From positions 1 to 57,832 of the forward strand of contig WHSU01000019.1 in the NCBI GenBank assembly GCA_009379925.1: a stretch of 57,832 nt of DNA, given 5' to 3'. This DNA is from Dehalococcoidia bacterium. Lineage in GTDB: Bacteria; Chloroflexota; Dehalococcoidia; UBA2979. The position numbers and the translations under genes are program-made. Below the pieces are notes generated by a model. The model did no database searches. It was given only the letters and a program-made list of their open reading frames with translations, and was not told the DNA's origin. Positions 49,585-57,688 of this stretch are shown here, in pieces (positions within the stretch are counted from its first letter, which is position 1; every line of letters starts with the position of its first letter).

Positions 49585-51162
49585 CTACCCGAGCATCCCC
49601 AGCGTGATCTCGGGGACGCGGCCGCCGAACTCGTTCGCGTCCCAGTCGGAGCGGAACAGGACGAAGGTGCGCTCGTCGCGATCGGCGAGGCGGAGCGCAT
49701 CGCTGGGCCACCGTACGCCATCCAGCGGGCCGCTCGCGACGCGCAGCGCGCTGTGCGGTAGGCGGTCGAGGACGGTCTCGGCGCCGTACTCGTCGGCCAG
49801 GCGGCGGCGGACCACATCGAACTGCAGCTCGCCGACGGCGCCGAGCACGGGCGCGCTGCGCCGCCCATCGCGCTCCCAGAGCACCTGTACGGCGCCCTCC
49901 TGCTCGAGCTGCGCGAGCCCTCGGTCGAACTGCTTCGCACGCATCACATCGCGGTTGCGGAGCCGGGCGAAGCACTCGGGCTGGAAGCGCGGGATGGCGC
50001 CGAAGTCAATCGTGGGGTCAGAGGCCAGCGTGTCACCGATGCCGAGCACGCCCGGGTTGATGATGCCCACGATGTCGCCGGGGTATGCCTCGTCCACCGT
50101 CTCGCGCGTCTGGCCGAAGAGCCGCTGCGAGCCGGTGAGGCGGACACGCTTGCCGCTGCGGGCGTGGTGGACGGCCATGTCGCGTTCGAACCGGCCCGAA
50201 CAGACGCGGACGAACGCCATGCAGTCGCGGTGGTTGGGGTCCATGTTCGCCTGGATCTTGAAGATGAAGCCAGAGAACGGCTCCGCGTCGGGCGCGACCG
50301 GGCCGTGGCCCGCCTCGCGGGGGCCGGGCGGCGGTGCGAAGTCCGCGACCGCCTGCAGCAGCGTCTCCACCCCGAAGTTGCTCAACGCGCTGCCGAAGAA
50401 GACCGGTGAGAGCGCGCCCTCGAGGAATCGCTCGCAGTCGAAGGGATGCCCGGCCTCGCGTAGCAGCGCGATGCCTTCGCGCAGCCGTCCCAGCGCCGTG
50501 GCGCCGAGGGCCGCCGTGAGCGCACCATCGGGGTCCTCGAGCGTGCCGGAGACCACCGGCGCGGCGCGACGGCCGCCGGCCGTGCGCTCGAACCGCAACA
50601 CCTGCTCGTGGCGCAGGTCGTACACGCCCTGGAAGGTCGGGCCATCGCCGATCGGCCAGGAGAGCGGGGCGGCGTCGATGCCCAGCGTGCTCTCCACCTG
50701 GTCGAGTAGTTCGAGTGGATCCAGTGCGTCATGGTCCATCTTGTTCACGAAGGTGATCACCGGGATACGCCGGGTGCGACAGACCTCGTACAGCTTGCGC
50801 GTCTGCGGCTGGATGCCGCGTGCACCGTCCAGCACCATGATCGCGCTGTCGGCGGCCACCAGCGTCCGGTATGTGTCCTCCGAGAAGTCCTGGTGTCCGG
50901 GCGTGTCGAGCAGGTTGAAACGCACGCCCTGGTAGTCGAACTCGAGCACGGTGGACGTGACGGAGATGCCACGCTCCCGCTCGATGGCCATCCAGTCAGA
51001 GGTGGCGAAGCGGGCATTCCTGCGCGCACGCACGGAGCCGGCGGTCTCCACCGCCCCGGCGTACAGCAGGAACTTCTCGGTCAGGGTGGTCTTCCCGGCG
51101 TCGGGGTGGGAGATGATCGCGAACGTGCGGCGTCGCGCGATCTCCTCGGAGCGTGTCGGCAT
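49585..51162 (-). CDS. prfC: Peptide chain release factor 3
   Basis: GTPase that recycles RF1/RF2 from the ribosome after termination, 525 residues (E. coli RF3 has 529). The G1 motif is ISHPDAGKTTLTEKFL, switch II is LLDTPGHQDFSEDTYRTL, and G4 is FVNKMD. The RF3-specific LGIDAAPLSWPIGDGPTFQG and FGSALSNFGVETLLQAVADF follow. The C-terminal domain III includes VLWERDGRRSAPVLGAVGEL and QFDVVRRRLADEYGAE. Complete, with no frameshift. Confidence 0.96.
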   Translation of the reverse strand: MPTRSEEIARRRTFAIISHPDAGKTTLTEKFLLYAGAVETAGSVRARRNARFATSDWMAIERERGISVTSTVLEFDYQGVRFNLLDTPGHQDFSEDTYRTLVAADSAIMVLDGARGIQPQTRKLYEVCRTRRIPVITFVNKMDHDALDPLELLDQVESTLGIDAAPLSWPIGDGPTFQGVYDLRHEQVLRFERTAGGRRAAPVVSGTLEDPDGALTAALGATALGRLREGIALLREAGHPFDCERFLEGALSPVFFGSALSNFGVETLLQAVADFAPPPGPREAGHGPVAPDAEPFSGFIFKIQANMDPNHRDCMAFVRVCSGRFERDMAVHHARSGKRVRLTGSQRLFGQTRETVDEAYPGDIVGIINPGVLGIGDTLASDPTIDFGAIPRFQPECFARLRNRDVMRAKQFDRGLAQLEQEGAVQVLWERDGRRSAPVLGAVGELQFDVVRRRLADEYGAETVLDRLPHSALRVASGPLDGVRWPSDALRLADRDERTFVLFRSDWDANEFGGRVPEITLGMLG

Positions 51163-51249
51163 GCGGATACCTCGGCGTTGCGTGCGGTGGAGGGTGCGGC
51201 GGTCGAGGAGTCCTACACGGGCGTTCCGGGGCTACGGGGTCGTCAGCGG

Positions 51250-51909
51250 CTACTTCTCATGGAACGTGACACCGGCCTGAGGGGCAAGCGGGCCGCCTCC
51301 GCCGTCTTTCTGCGTTCGGACCACATAGGTGCTGGCCATCTTGTCATGCCAGGTCTGGCGCCTGTCGTCCCAGGCAGCCCAGAGGAACCCCAGGCCAACG
51401 GCGAGGCCGGAGACGATCGCGCCGAGGGCCCGCGCGAGGCCCCCTCCCGGTCCGGGTGGCCCGCCGGAGTCCGTGATGACCCGCAGGCCGACCGCGCGTT
51501 TGCCCGGGCTCCAGCCGACGGCGTTGAAGACCCACACCGCCACGAAGAGAGCGGGCATCCAGACGTAGGCGGCCGCTTCATCGGGATCCGCAACGTCCGC
51601 GGCGTAGGCGACCAGGGTGATGGCCAGCGTCACGAGGTAGTAGACGACGACATCGATCAGGATCCCGCCGAGGCGCACGCCGAAGCCCGCGATCTCGCGG
51701 GTGCCGGATGCCGTCACGATCACCGAGCCTTGCCGGCGCACGAGTTGGGCCCGTGGGGCGTCGGGGCTGAGGGAGGCGGCCACAGGCGGCTCGGCGACAT
51801 GGACAGCCGGCGCAGCGCCGCCGGAGTCAGGTGCAGCCAGCGACCTACCGCACACGCGGCAGAACCGGTCGGCGTCGAACGCGGCGGACCCACATTGAGG
51901 GCAGAACAC
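51250..51909 (-). CDS. RDD-family membrane protein with N-terminal zinc ribbon
   Basis: A 219-residue protein. Residues 3-21 form a CPQC...CRVC zinc ribbon, followed by a Pro/Ala linker. The RDD domain starts at FGVRLGGILIDVVVYYLVTL (Arg78, Asp85), then a second helix pair (YVWMPALFVAVWVFNAV), the GWSPGKRAVGLRVITDSG motif and AWDDRRQTWHDKMASTYVV with the second Asp-Arg pair. RDD proteins are small polytopic membrane proteins of unclear function; the added ribbon suggests regulation. Start GTG 51909. Confidence 0.9.
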   Translation of the reverse strand: MFCPQCGSAAFDADRFCRVCGRSLAAPDSGGAAPAVHVAEPPVAASLSPDAPRAQLVRRQGSVIVTASGTREIAGFGVRLGGILIDVVVYYLVTLAITLVAYAADVADPDEAAAYVWMPALFVAVWVFNAVGWSPGKRAVGLRVITDSGGPPGPGGGLARALGAIVSGLAVGLGFLWAAWDDRRQTWHDKMASTYVVRTQKDGGGGPLAPQAGVTFHEK

Positions 51910-52060
51910 GATCGCCTCCTCTATGGAGTCTCGGATGCTCCGCCGTCCTTGCGCACCCGGACTCTCGCGATGGCTTTCGTGGTCGACGACGTTCGTCCAA
52001 CATGCGTGCGCGACGCGCGACCGTATGGCCGCGGGGCGCGTCGGGGCCCGGACACGCAGA

Positions 52061-52081
52061 CCGCCCGGCGGAGCCGGGCGG
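52061..52081 (-). terminator. nrdR terminator hairpin
   Basis: A 9-bp perfect stem (CCGCCCGGC / GCCGGGCGG) with a 3-base loop, 39 bases beyond the nrdR stop on the minus strand, followed by TCTGCGTG. Only a weak T-run. Confidence 0.6.
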
Positions 52082-52119
52082 CCTGTGGCGCGTCCTCGGG
52101 GCGAGTAGTCGAGGGCCGG

Positions 52120-52812
52120 CTAGATCGGTTGGTAGGAGAATCCGCGCGCGCTGTTGATGGAGATGGGCTCGCGCGCTGCCTCGCTGTCCTCGAGGTCATC
52201 GCGGGCAGCGGGGCGATCGCCCGTGGGCGCCTCGGCCGCCTCACCCCGTGTCATGTCGAACGCCGCGGGCAGCTCGCCGTCCTCGTCGAGGGCGACCGCG
52301 CCACCTTCGAAGATCTCCGCGAACTCGTCCCGGAAGAGGCGCGCCTGCTCCGGCGCCGGCAGCCCGCCGGAGAGGGCGATGCGGTGTAGCTCCTCCAGCA
52401 TCTGCTCCAGCGACACGAACTGGTGGTAGACGGAGGCGAAGCGGATGTACGCGATCGGGTCGAGTTGCTTGAGGCGCGTGATAGCCATCTCGCCGATCAC
52501 GCGACTCGGGACCTCGCTACGCCCGCCGGCCATGAGGTGTTGCTCGATGTCCTCCACCAGCGCGTCCACGGCGCCCGTGGGCAGCGGGCGCTTGCGGGCG
52601 GCGGTGCGGAGGCCCCCCAGGAGCTTCTCGCGCTGGAACTCTTCTCGGCGCCCGTCCTTCTTCACGACCATGACGACGGCCCGCTGCACCTGCTCGTAGG
52701 TGGTGAAGCGCTCCCCGCAGTCTTCGCATCTGCGCCGGCGGCGAATTCCTGCCTCCGCGGTGCGAGAATCGAGGACCTTGCTGGCGGCATGTCCGCAGTA
52801 CGGGCACTTCAT
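52120..52812 (-). CDS. nrdR: Transcriptional repressor NrdR (long form)
   Basis: ATP/dATP-sensing repressor of ribonucleotide reductase genes, 230 residues. The zinc ribbon is CPYCGHAASKV ... RRRRCEDCGERFTTYE at the N-terminus, and the ATP-cone has VVKKDGRREEFQREKLLGGL. A typical NrdR is about 150-160 residues. Here an extra ~75 residues (from about 155) form a helix, an acidic stretch and a basic end. ATG 52812. The upstream intergenic region holds DnaA-box-like 9-mers. No ribonucleotide reductase gene is in the window. Confidence 0.93.
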   Translation of the reverse strand: MKCPYCGHAASKVLDSRTAEAGIRRRRRCEDCGERFTTYEQVQRAVVMVVKKDGRREEFQREKLLGGLRTAARKRPLPTGAVDALVEDIEQHLMAGGRSEVPSRVIGEMAITRLKQLDPIAYIRFASVYHQFVSLEQMLEELHRIALSGGLPAPEQARLFRDEFAEIFEGGAVALDEDGELPAAFDMTRGEAAEAPTGDRPAARDDLEDSEAAREPISINSARGFSYQPI

Positions 52813-53125
52813 CGGTTGGGCGAACTTCCTCGGGGATACAGCGCGAAACTGGTGGGAGCGTTGTCGTCTGGGGTGAACGGCAGTGAAGCACGGCGCCGGA
52901 CGGTCGGACAACCGATAGCGTCCACAGCGTGTGGCGAAGTTGTCCCCACGAGGCTCTAGAGCGTCTGTCAGCCGTGTGGACAGCCGTCGCCGCGCTCTGC
53001 CGGAGTCCCTCCGAGGGCGCACCGCGGTCAGCAAGGCGTCAGCACGCCGACCGACGGCCACAGCGCCCGACGCTGCTACGCTACTTGTCTGAGCACGGGC
53101 AACCAGGCTGCAGAGAGGCCATTCG
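52813..53125. other. 313-bp gene-free region with DnaA-box-like 9-mers
   Basis: The longest gene-free stretch. It contains three sequences resembling DnaA boxes within 65 bases: GCGTCCACA (52918-52926), TTGTCCCCA (52940-52948) and, on the other strand, CTGTCCACA (52983-52975). It is not AT-rich and no dnaA or dnaN gene is near, so an origin is unlikely. These may be regulatory sites for nrdR, since DnaA controls nrd genes in some bacteria. TACGCT near 53080 may be the -10 for the gene at 53126. Confidence 0.35.
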
Positions 53126-54280
53126 ATGCCAGTCGTCCGACGGCCGGGCGCCCGTCCCGCGTTCTTAGCCCTTGCGCTCACCTCGATGCTGCTGCTGGCG
53201 GCCGGTGCGCCCGGCGCATCGAGCCCGGCCGAGGCGCAGGTACCACCCGAGCAGCAAGCATCGGTGGCGGCGCGGTTGCCGACGCCGCAGCCGGGCGGCT
53301 TCACGTACGGCCGGGCCGGCACCAGCGACCTCGCGTCGCTCGCCGCGGCACAGCGCTTCCCGGTGGAGGCGGTCTTCCTGATCGACCCGGAGGGCGACTA
53401 CCTCGTGTACCGGCCGTCGGCCCCGGCGTGGGCGAACACGCTGACCGCCGACCGCCTGCACCCGGCCAGCCTGGTGGTGCTCCGACGTGCGCTGGGCGGC
53501 CCCAGCGGCTCGATGTTCGAGCGCGCGCAGGTGGTCTCGTTCTACGGTTACCCCGGCATCGCCAGCATGGGCGAGCTGGGCGAGCACTCGCCGGAGCGCG
53601 CCGCCGACCTGGTGGCGCAGGCCGCGGCGGAGTACGCGGCCGCCGGTGGCGGCGAGGTGATCCCCGCCTTCCACCTCATCATCGCGGTCGCTCAGCCCCA
53701 GCCGGGCGCGGACGGGACGTACCTCTATCGCATGCCACGCGCCCTGCTGGAGCAGTACGTGGAACTGGCGCGTGACCGGGGGATGCAGGTCTTCCTGGAC
53801 GTGCAGATCGGCCACTCGGACCCGCTCAGCGAGGTCCAGCTCGTCGAGTGGGCGCTGCAGGAGCCCTTCGTCCACGTCGCCCTCGACCCGGAGTTCGACA
53901 CGCGGGCGGACGCTGCCGCCCGGACGCCGGGACAGGTCATCGGCAGGCTGGCGGAGAGCGACGTGGACGCGGTCCAGGGGTACCTCGGTGGCCTGGTGCG
54001 GCAGCACGGGTTGCCGCCCAAGGCGCTGGTGCTGCACCAGTTCATGGAAGACATGCTCCCCAATCCGGTCTACGACGACGTACCCGAGGTCGAGATCGTG
54101 ATCGACATGGACGGCTTCGGCGACCGGAACGCGAAGTTGAGCAAGTACGAGGCGTTCGCGCTCGGCCCGTACGCGGAACGGGCCGGCATCAAGCTGTTTT
54201 ACGACTGGGACATCGACCTGCTGTTGCCGTCGGAGTTGCAGGCCTTGCCTACGCCACCCGACCTCGTGATCTACCAGTAG
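53126..54280 (+). CDS. Secreted protein of unknown function, possible TIM barrel (384 aa)
   Basis: A 384-residue exported protein: signal peptide LALALTSMLLLAAGAPGASS, a short disordered linker, then an alpha/beta domain. Barrel-like strands alternate with helices: QVVSFYGYPGIASMGELGEH, GEVIPAFHLIIAVAQPQPGA, MQVFLDVQIGHSD, VHVALDPEFDT, PKALVLHQF, VEIVIDMDGFG and IKLFYDWD. The pattern of acidic residues at strand ends (LDVQ, LDPE, IDMD, DWD) suggests a glycosidase-like or carbohydrate-binding barrel. I cannot name a family. ATG 53126 is preceded by GAGAGG. Confidence 0.75.
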   Translation: MPVVRRPGARPAFLALALTSMLLLAAGAPGASSPAEAQVPPEQQASVAARLPTPQPGGFTYGRAGTSDLASLAAAQRFPVEAVFLIDPEGDYLVYRPSAPAWANTLTADRLHPASLVVLRRALGGPSGSMFERAQVVSFYGYPGIASMGELGEHSPERAADLVAQAAAEYAAAGGGEVIPAFHLIIAVAQPQPGADGTYLYRMPRALLEQYVELARDRGMQVFLDVQIGHSDPLSEVQLVEWALQEPFVHVALDPEFDTRADAAARTPGQVIGRLAESDVDAVQGYLGGLVRQHGLPPKALVLHQFMEDMLPNPVYDDVPEVEIVIDMDGFGDRNAKLSKYEAFALGPYAERAGIKLFYDWDIDLLLPSELQALPTPPDLVIYQ

Positions 54281-54284
54281 CAGG

Positions 54285-55424
54285 CTAAGGCTTCCTCCGA
54301 GGCGGCGCCTCGACCGGGAGCGAGAACCCGGCCTCCGTGCCGCCTTCATCCATCCGCCGCAGCCAGATCTCCCCGCCGTGCGCCTCGATGGTGCGGCGGG
54401 CGACGGACAGGCCGAGGCCCACACCGGGGACGAGGCGGCGCGTGCCCGGTGAACGCGCGAAAGGCTCGAACAGCGGCATGGCGTCGACGTGCTGCAGGCT
54501 ATCGCCACTGTCTCGCACGTAGACCCGCACGGTGTCGCCCTTCCGTTCGGCCCGCACGAGCACCCGCCCGCCCGGGGCGTACTTGGCGGCGTTGTCCAGC
54601 AGGTTCAGCAGCACCTGCTCGATCTGGACGGTCCGTCCGACCAGCTCCGGCAGGTCCTCCGGGACGTCCACATCGATGCGGCCGGACCGACGGACGCTGT
54701 GCCGCGAGACAGCGCGGCTGATAATCATCGCGATGTCATACGGCTCAACAGGCACTCCAGAGGGTCCGGAGGCGTACGCCAGCATGTTCTGGACAATGCT
54801 CCGAAGGCGCTCCGCCTCGTCCAGGAGCACGTGGAGGTCCGTCTTCAGTTCGTCCCGGTCGATCGCGTCTGCCTGGCGCTCCAGCCGCGCGGCGAACCCG
54901 ATGATGCTGGTCAGGGGCGTCCGCAACTCGTGCGACACCAGGTTCAGGAAGTCGTCGCGGGCCGCACTCGCACGCTTGCGCTCCGTGATGTCGAGGATGA
55001 GCACGCCAAGCGCGTGGACCTGACCTCCATCGTCACGGATCGGATACATCGCGATGCGCCACCAGCGGCCTGTGCCCGGGGGGACCTCCGGCTGCATGGG
55101 GATCTCGAAGGCGGTATCGTGCCCGTCCGCTGCGCGCTCCAGGAACGGCTCGACGGACGGCCAGCTCTGCGGCAGCACCTCGGCGACGGTCCGGCCGAGG
55201 TGAGCCGCGACGGTGACGCCGTCGAGTTCTGCGAGCCAGTCGTTACAGCGGATGAAGCGGTACTCGCGGTCAAGGATCGCGATACCGATGGGCGCCTGGG
55301 CCACGAGGCCTTCAAGGAGCACCGCGAACCACGCCGAGGGGACTCGAGCGGCGATCTCTACGCCAGAGATATCTACGCCGGACATATCTACGCCGGATAT
55401 CGGTGTCCGCTGCGGGGAGTCCAT
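54285..55424 (-). CDS. PAS-domain sensor histidine kinase (orphan)
   Basis: A cytoplasmic HisKA-type kinase, 379 residues from ATG 55424. It starts with a pentapeptide repeat (SGVDMSGVDISGVEI), then a PAS/PAC domain at about 37-150 (APIGIAILDREYRFIRCND ... GVLILDITERK). The phosphorylation site is FLNLVSHELRTPLTS, with His165. The ATPase domain has LLNLLDNAAKYAPGG, RDSGDS (in place of the usual D-x-G-x-G) and VGLGLSVARRTIEAHGGEIW. No membrane helix, so it senses an internal signal. No response regulator is adjacent. The 15-bp DNA repeat encoding the N-terminus is listed separately. Confidence 0.9.
   Translation of the reverse strand: MDSPQRTPISGVDMSGVDISGVEIAARVPSAWFAVLLEGLVAQAPIGIAILDREYRFIRCNDWLAELDGVTVAAHLGRTVAEVLPQSWPSVEPFLERAADGHDTAFEIPMQPEVPPGTGRWWRIAMYPIRDDGGQVHALGVLILDITERKRASAARDDFLNLVSHELRTPLTSIIGFAARLERQADAIDRDELKTDLHVLLDEAERLRSIVQNMLAYASGPSGVPVEPYDIAMIISRAVSRHSVRRSGRIDVDVPEDLPELVGRTVQIEQVLLNLLDNAAKYAPGGRVLVRAERKGDTVRVYVRDSGDSLQHVDAMPLFEPFARSPGTRRLVPGVGLGLSVARRTIEAHGGEIWLRRMDEGGTEAGFSLPVEAPPRRKP
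55354..55398. repeat. Three tandem 15-bp units inside the kinase gene
   Basis: Three imperfect copies of a 15-bp unit (ATATCTACGCCGGAC and variants) encode SGVD-type pentapeptides at residues 10-24 of the kinase. The unit length is a multiple of three, so copy number can vary without frameshift. Confidence 0.85.
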
Positions 55425-55564
55425 TCCACGCCTTACCAGCCCTGGGCGCCTCGGCCGGTCAGGCGTCCCCACCCTTGCCGCGGGGCAACAGAGGCCCGGC
55501 CCGATGCCCGAGTCATTGCTACCCCTCGGTAGCCCATCGCGCAAGGGTAACGGGCGCCACCTGT

Positions 55565-55856
55565 TCAGCGTTGCAGGGCCACCTGCGCGGCGAACAGCAA
55601 GACGGCGACGGCCAGCAGCACCGCAGCGGTCCGGTTCCGGCGGCTGGGTCCGCCGTGGCGGACTCGCTGGCTGCCCAGCGTTCCCCTCGAGCAGCATCAT
55701 CCCCGCGCCGAGGGCGGCCCAGATGGCAGCCGTGAACCAGTCTCCAGCGCTGAGGCTGACGGCCGCGAGGACCAGGAAGACCGCGCCCAGGACGCGGCTG
55801 GGGCTCAATGTCAGCAGCGCGTCAGGCCAGAGCTCCGACCACCCGCTCGACGACAC
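55565..55856 (-). pseudogene. Small three-helix membrane protein with a frameshift
   Basis: A small membrane protein. From GTG 55856 it encodes two hydrophobic helices (VLGAVFLVLAAVSLSAGDWF and TAAIWAALGAGMMLLEG). The frame is then lost, and the frame one base further supplies RTAAVLLAVAVLLFAAQVAL as a third helix and a stop at 55565-55567. Removing one base from the four-base run at 55683-55686 joins them into about 96 residues. The start overlaps the preceding serine hydrolase gene by 35 bases. No family recognised. Confidence 0.5.
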
Positions 55857-56922
55857 CCGGCGGGTCGGTGGTCCAGCGGGTCACGACGACCAGGTCGTGC
55901 TCGGGGTCGACGAAGACCACGTTGCCGCCGGCCCCTTGCGCCGCGAAGGCCGACTCCGGGGCGGCCGGGTAGGCACGCTGGCCGGTGTTCAGCCACCACA
56001 TCGCGCCGTAGCGCGGGTTGAGGTCGCACGGCGCGGTCACCGTCTTCAGCCAGGACTGGGAGAGCAGACGCGCCCCGTCCCACACGCCGCCTCGGAGCAT
56101 CAACAGCCCGAAGCGCGCGTGGTCGTACGTACTGACGAACATGCCGCCGCCCCAGTGCGCGCCACCTGGCACCGAGCAGATGCGGCGGCCATCGATGTCC
56201 ACCCACGCGTTGCGGTAGCCGTGCCAGTGCCACGCCGGTGAAGCGCCAATGGGGTCCATCACCTCCCGACGGAGGACGGAGGGCAACGGCTCGCGCCATG
56301 CATGCAGCGTCGCCAGGCCCAGTGCGTTGACGCGTACGTCGTTGTACTCCCAGTAGGTGCCCGGCGCGCCCAGCCTCCGCCGCGTCCCCTTGGCCGCGCC
56401 GGGTTCGCTGAAGGTCCGGTTATGGTCCACCGTGTCCGGAATCCCGAAGAGCGTGCCCTCCCACTCGCTGGTCTGCTGGAGCAGGTGCCGCCAGGTGACG
56501 GCCGCGTTGTGTGGCGTCTGGAAGCCCGGCTCGTCGCAGGTCTCGGCCACCGGTGCATCGAGGCCCGCGATCAGCCCGCGCTCGGCGGCGAGGCCCACCA
56601 ACGTCGCGAGGTAGCTCTTGGTCGCACTGAAGGTCATGTCGGCGCGGTCCAGGTCACCCCACTCGTGGGCGATGTAGCCGTGACGCAGTACGAGACCGGC
56701 GGGGCCACCCCGCTCGCGCACGGGCCCGAGCGGGACGTTGTAGGGCGCCGGGTCGTTCCGGCCGACTACGCCTCGCATATCGCGCGGCCACGCCACCTCG
56801 TGCTCCACCGCGTACGCCTCGGCGGCCGCCAGCGCAGCGGCATCGAGGCCCAGGGCGGACGGTGGGCGCCGCTCCCAGTCCGCGGCCTGCCCGGGGTGGT
56901 AGTCGGTCCGCACTGGAGGCAT
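55822..56922 (-). CDS. Serine hydrolase, class C beta-lactamase-related
   Basis: A 366-residue penicillin-binding-protein-like serine hydrolase. The SxxK motif is FSATKSYLATLVG (Ser nucleophile and Lys). The second motif is WEYNDVRVN in the Y-x-N position, and GGAHWGGGMFVSTYDHARFG and VGALA mark the end. ISN no signal peptide is evident, so it may act in the cytoplasm as an esterase or D-aminopeptidase-like enzyme. ATG 56922 has GAGGAG upstream. It is complete. Confidence 0.88.
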   Translation of the reverse strand: MPPVRTDYHPGQAADWERRPPSALGLDAAALAAAEAYAVEHEVAWPRDMRGVVGRNDPAPYNVPLGPVRERGGPAGLVLRHGYIAHEWGDLDRADMTFSATKSYLATLVGLAAERGLIAGLDAPVAETCDEPGFQTPHNAAVTWRHLLQQTSEWEGTLFGIPDTVDHNRTFSEPGAAKGTRRRLGAPGTYWEYNDVRVNALGLATLHAWREPLPSVLRREVMDPIGASPAWHWHGYRNAWVDIDGRRICSVPGGAHWGGGMFVSTYDHARFGLLMLRGGVWDGARLLSQSWLKTVTAPCDLNPRYGAMWWLNTGQRAYPAAPESAFAAQGAGGNVVFVDPEHDLVVVTRWTTDPPGVVERVVGALA

Positions 56923-56974
56923 GGCGTCCGTCTCCTCGACGATTTCGAGCGCGTGATGAGAATCGCGATCTGAC

Positions 56975-57667
56975 TCAGTCCGGACGCACCCGATTCAGGT
57001 CTCTTTCGAAACCTTCAAGTGTCTCCCAGCCAGTTGGGAGAACGGGTACGCCCCACGCGGCGTCGGGCTGCCACTGATCCCAGCCTGCGACGAACGGCCA
57101 CTCGCGGCGATCGAGGCGCGCGGCCACTCGTTCCCCCTCGATGCGCCAGCGGTCGGCCTCCTGGCGCCACGTCAGGCCGACCGCGACACGCGCCTCAAGC
57201 GCGTCCTCGTCCTTCCATGACCATCGCCCGTCGGGCCCGGCGACAACGTCAAGCGTATTATCAGTAGTATCGAAACCGAGGGCGTGTTCAACGAAGCGAG
57301 CTTGCAAGTTGACCTTCCAGCCGCGGAACCGCCCGTCGGCAGCGAGCCAGGGCAGATACCCCGGCGTCGGCTGGTCATCCTCGGCTAGGAAGATCTCGAC
57401 GGCGTGCTCGGCGCCGCGGGGGAGAATGCGCACGATTGACAGCGGCGGCCGGTAATCGGGCGGCAGCCGGGACTCTCCGGGCAAGAGCCGTGAACGTAGG
57501 TCCTCGAAACACGGCACGTTGCGCACATGGACCCCTGCAGGCTGATAGATCATAACGTGTTCGGCGGTCGTCTCAACGACGACTTGCGGGTAGCCCATCA
57601 CCACGCCGTTGTCGTGCCCGACGAAGCGGAGCACACTGTGGTCGCCGGTCTTCCAGTTCCGCGGCAC
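56975..57667 (-). CDS. DUF402 family protein
   Basis: A 230-residue protein of the DUF402 (FomD-like) family. The conserved core is FVEHALGFDTTDNTLDVVAG and GPDGRWSWKDEDALEARVAV. FomD-like enzymes hydrolyse nucleotidyl-phosphonate or nucleoside diphosphate esters using acidic and Tyr residues, several of which are present here. GTG 57667 starts 21 bases from the proposed end of the IS21-like element, so its promoter may have been supplied or destroyed by the insertion. It is less GC-rich than its neighbours, which hints at a different origin. Confidence 0.85.
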   Translation of the reverse strand: MPRNWKTGDHSVLRFVGHDNGVVMGYPQVVVETTAEHVMIYQPAGVHVRNVPCFEDLRSRLLPGESRLPPDYRPPLSIVRILPRGAEHAVEIFLAEDDQPTPGYLPWLAADGRFRGWKVNLQARFVEHALGFDTTDNTLDVVAGPDGRWSWKDEDALEARVAVGLTWRQEADRWRIEGERVAARLDRREWPFVAGWDQWQPDAAWGVPVLPTGWETLEGFERDLNRVRPD

Positions 57668-57688
57668 AACTATTCCGCAGCGTTAGGA

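Noticed and set aside
52813..53125. Replication origin
   Set aside because: Only three poor DnaA-box-like 9-mers, no AT-rich unwinding element, and no dnaA, dnaN, gyrase or parA genes nearby.
55354..55398. Short tandem repeats as a CRISPR array
   Set aside because: Units are contiguous 15-mers without spacers and lie inside a coding frame.
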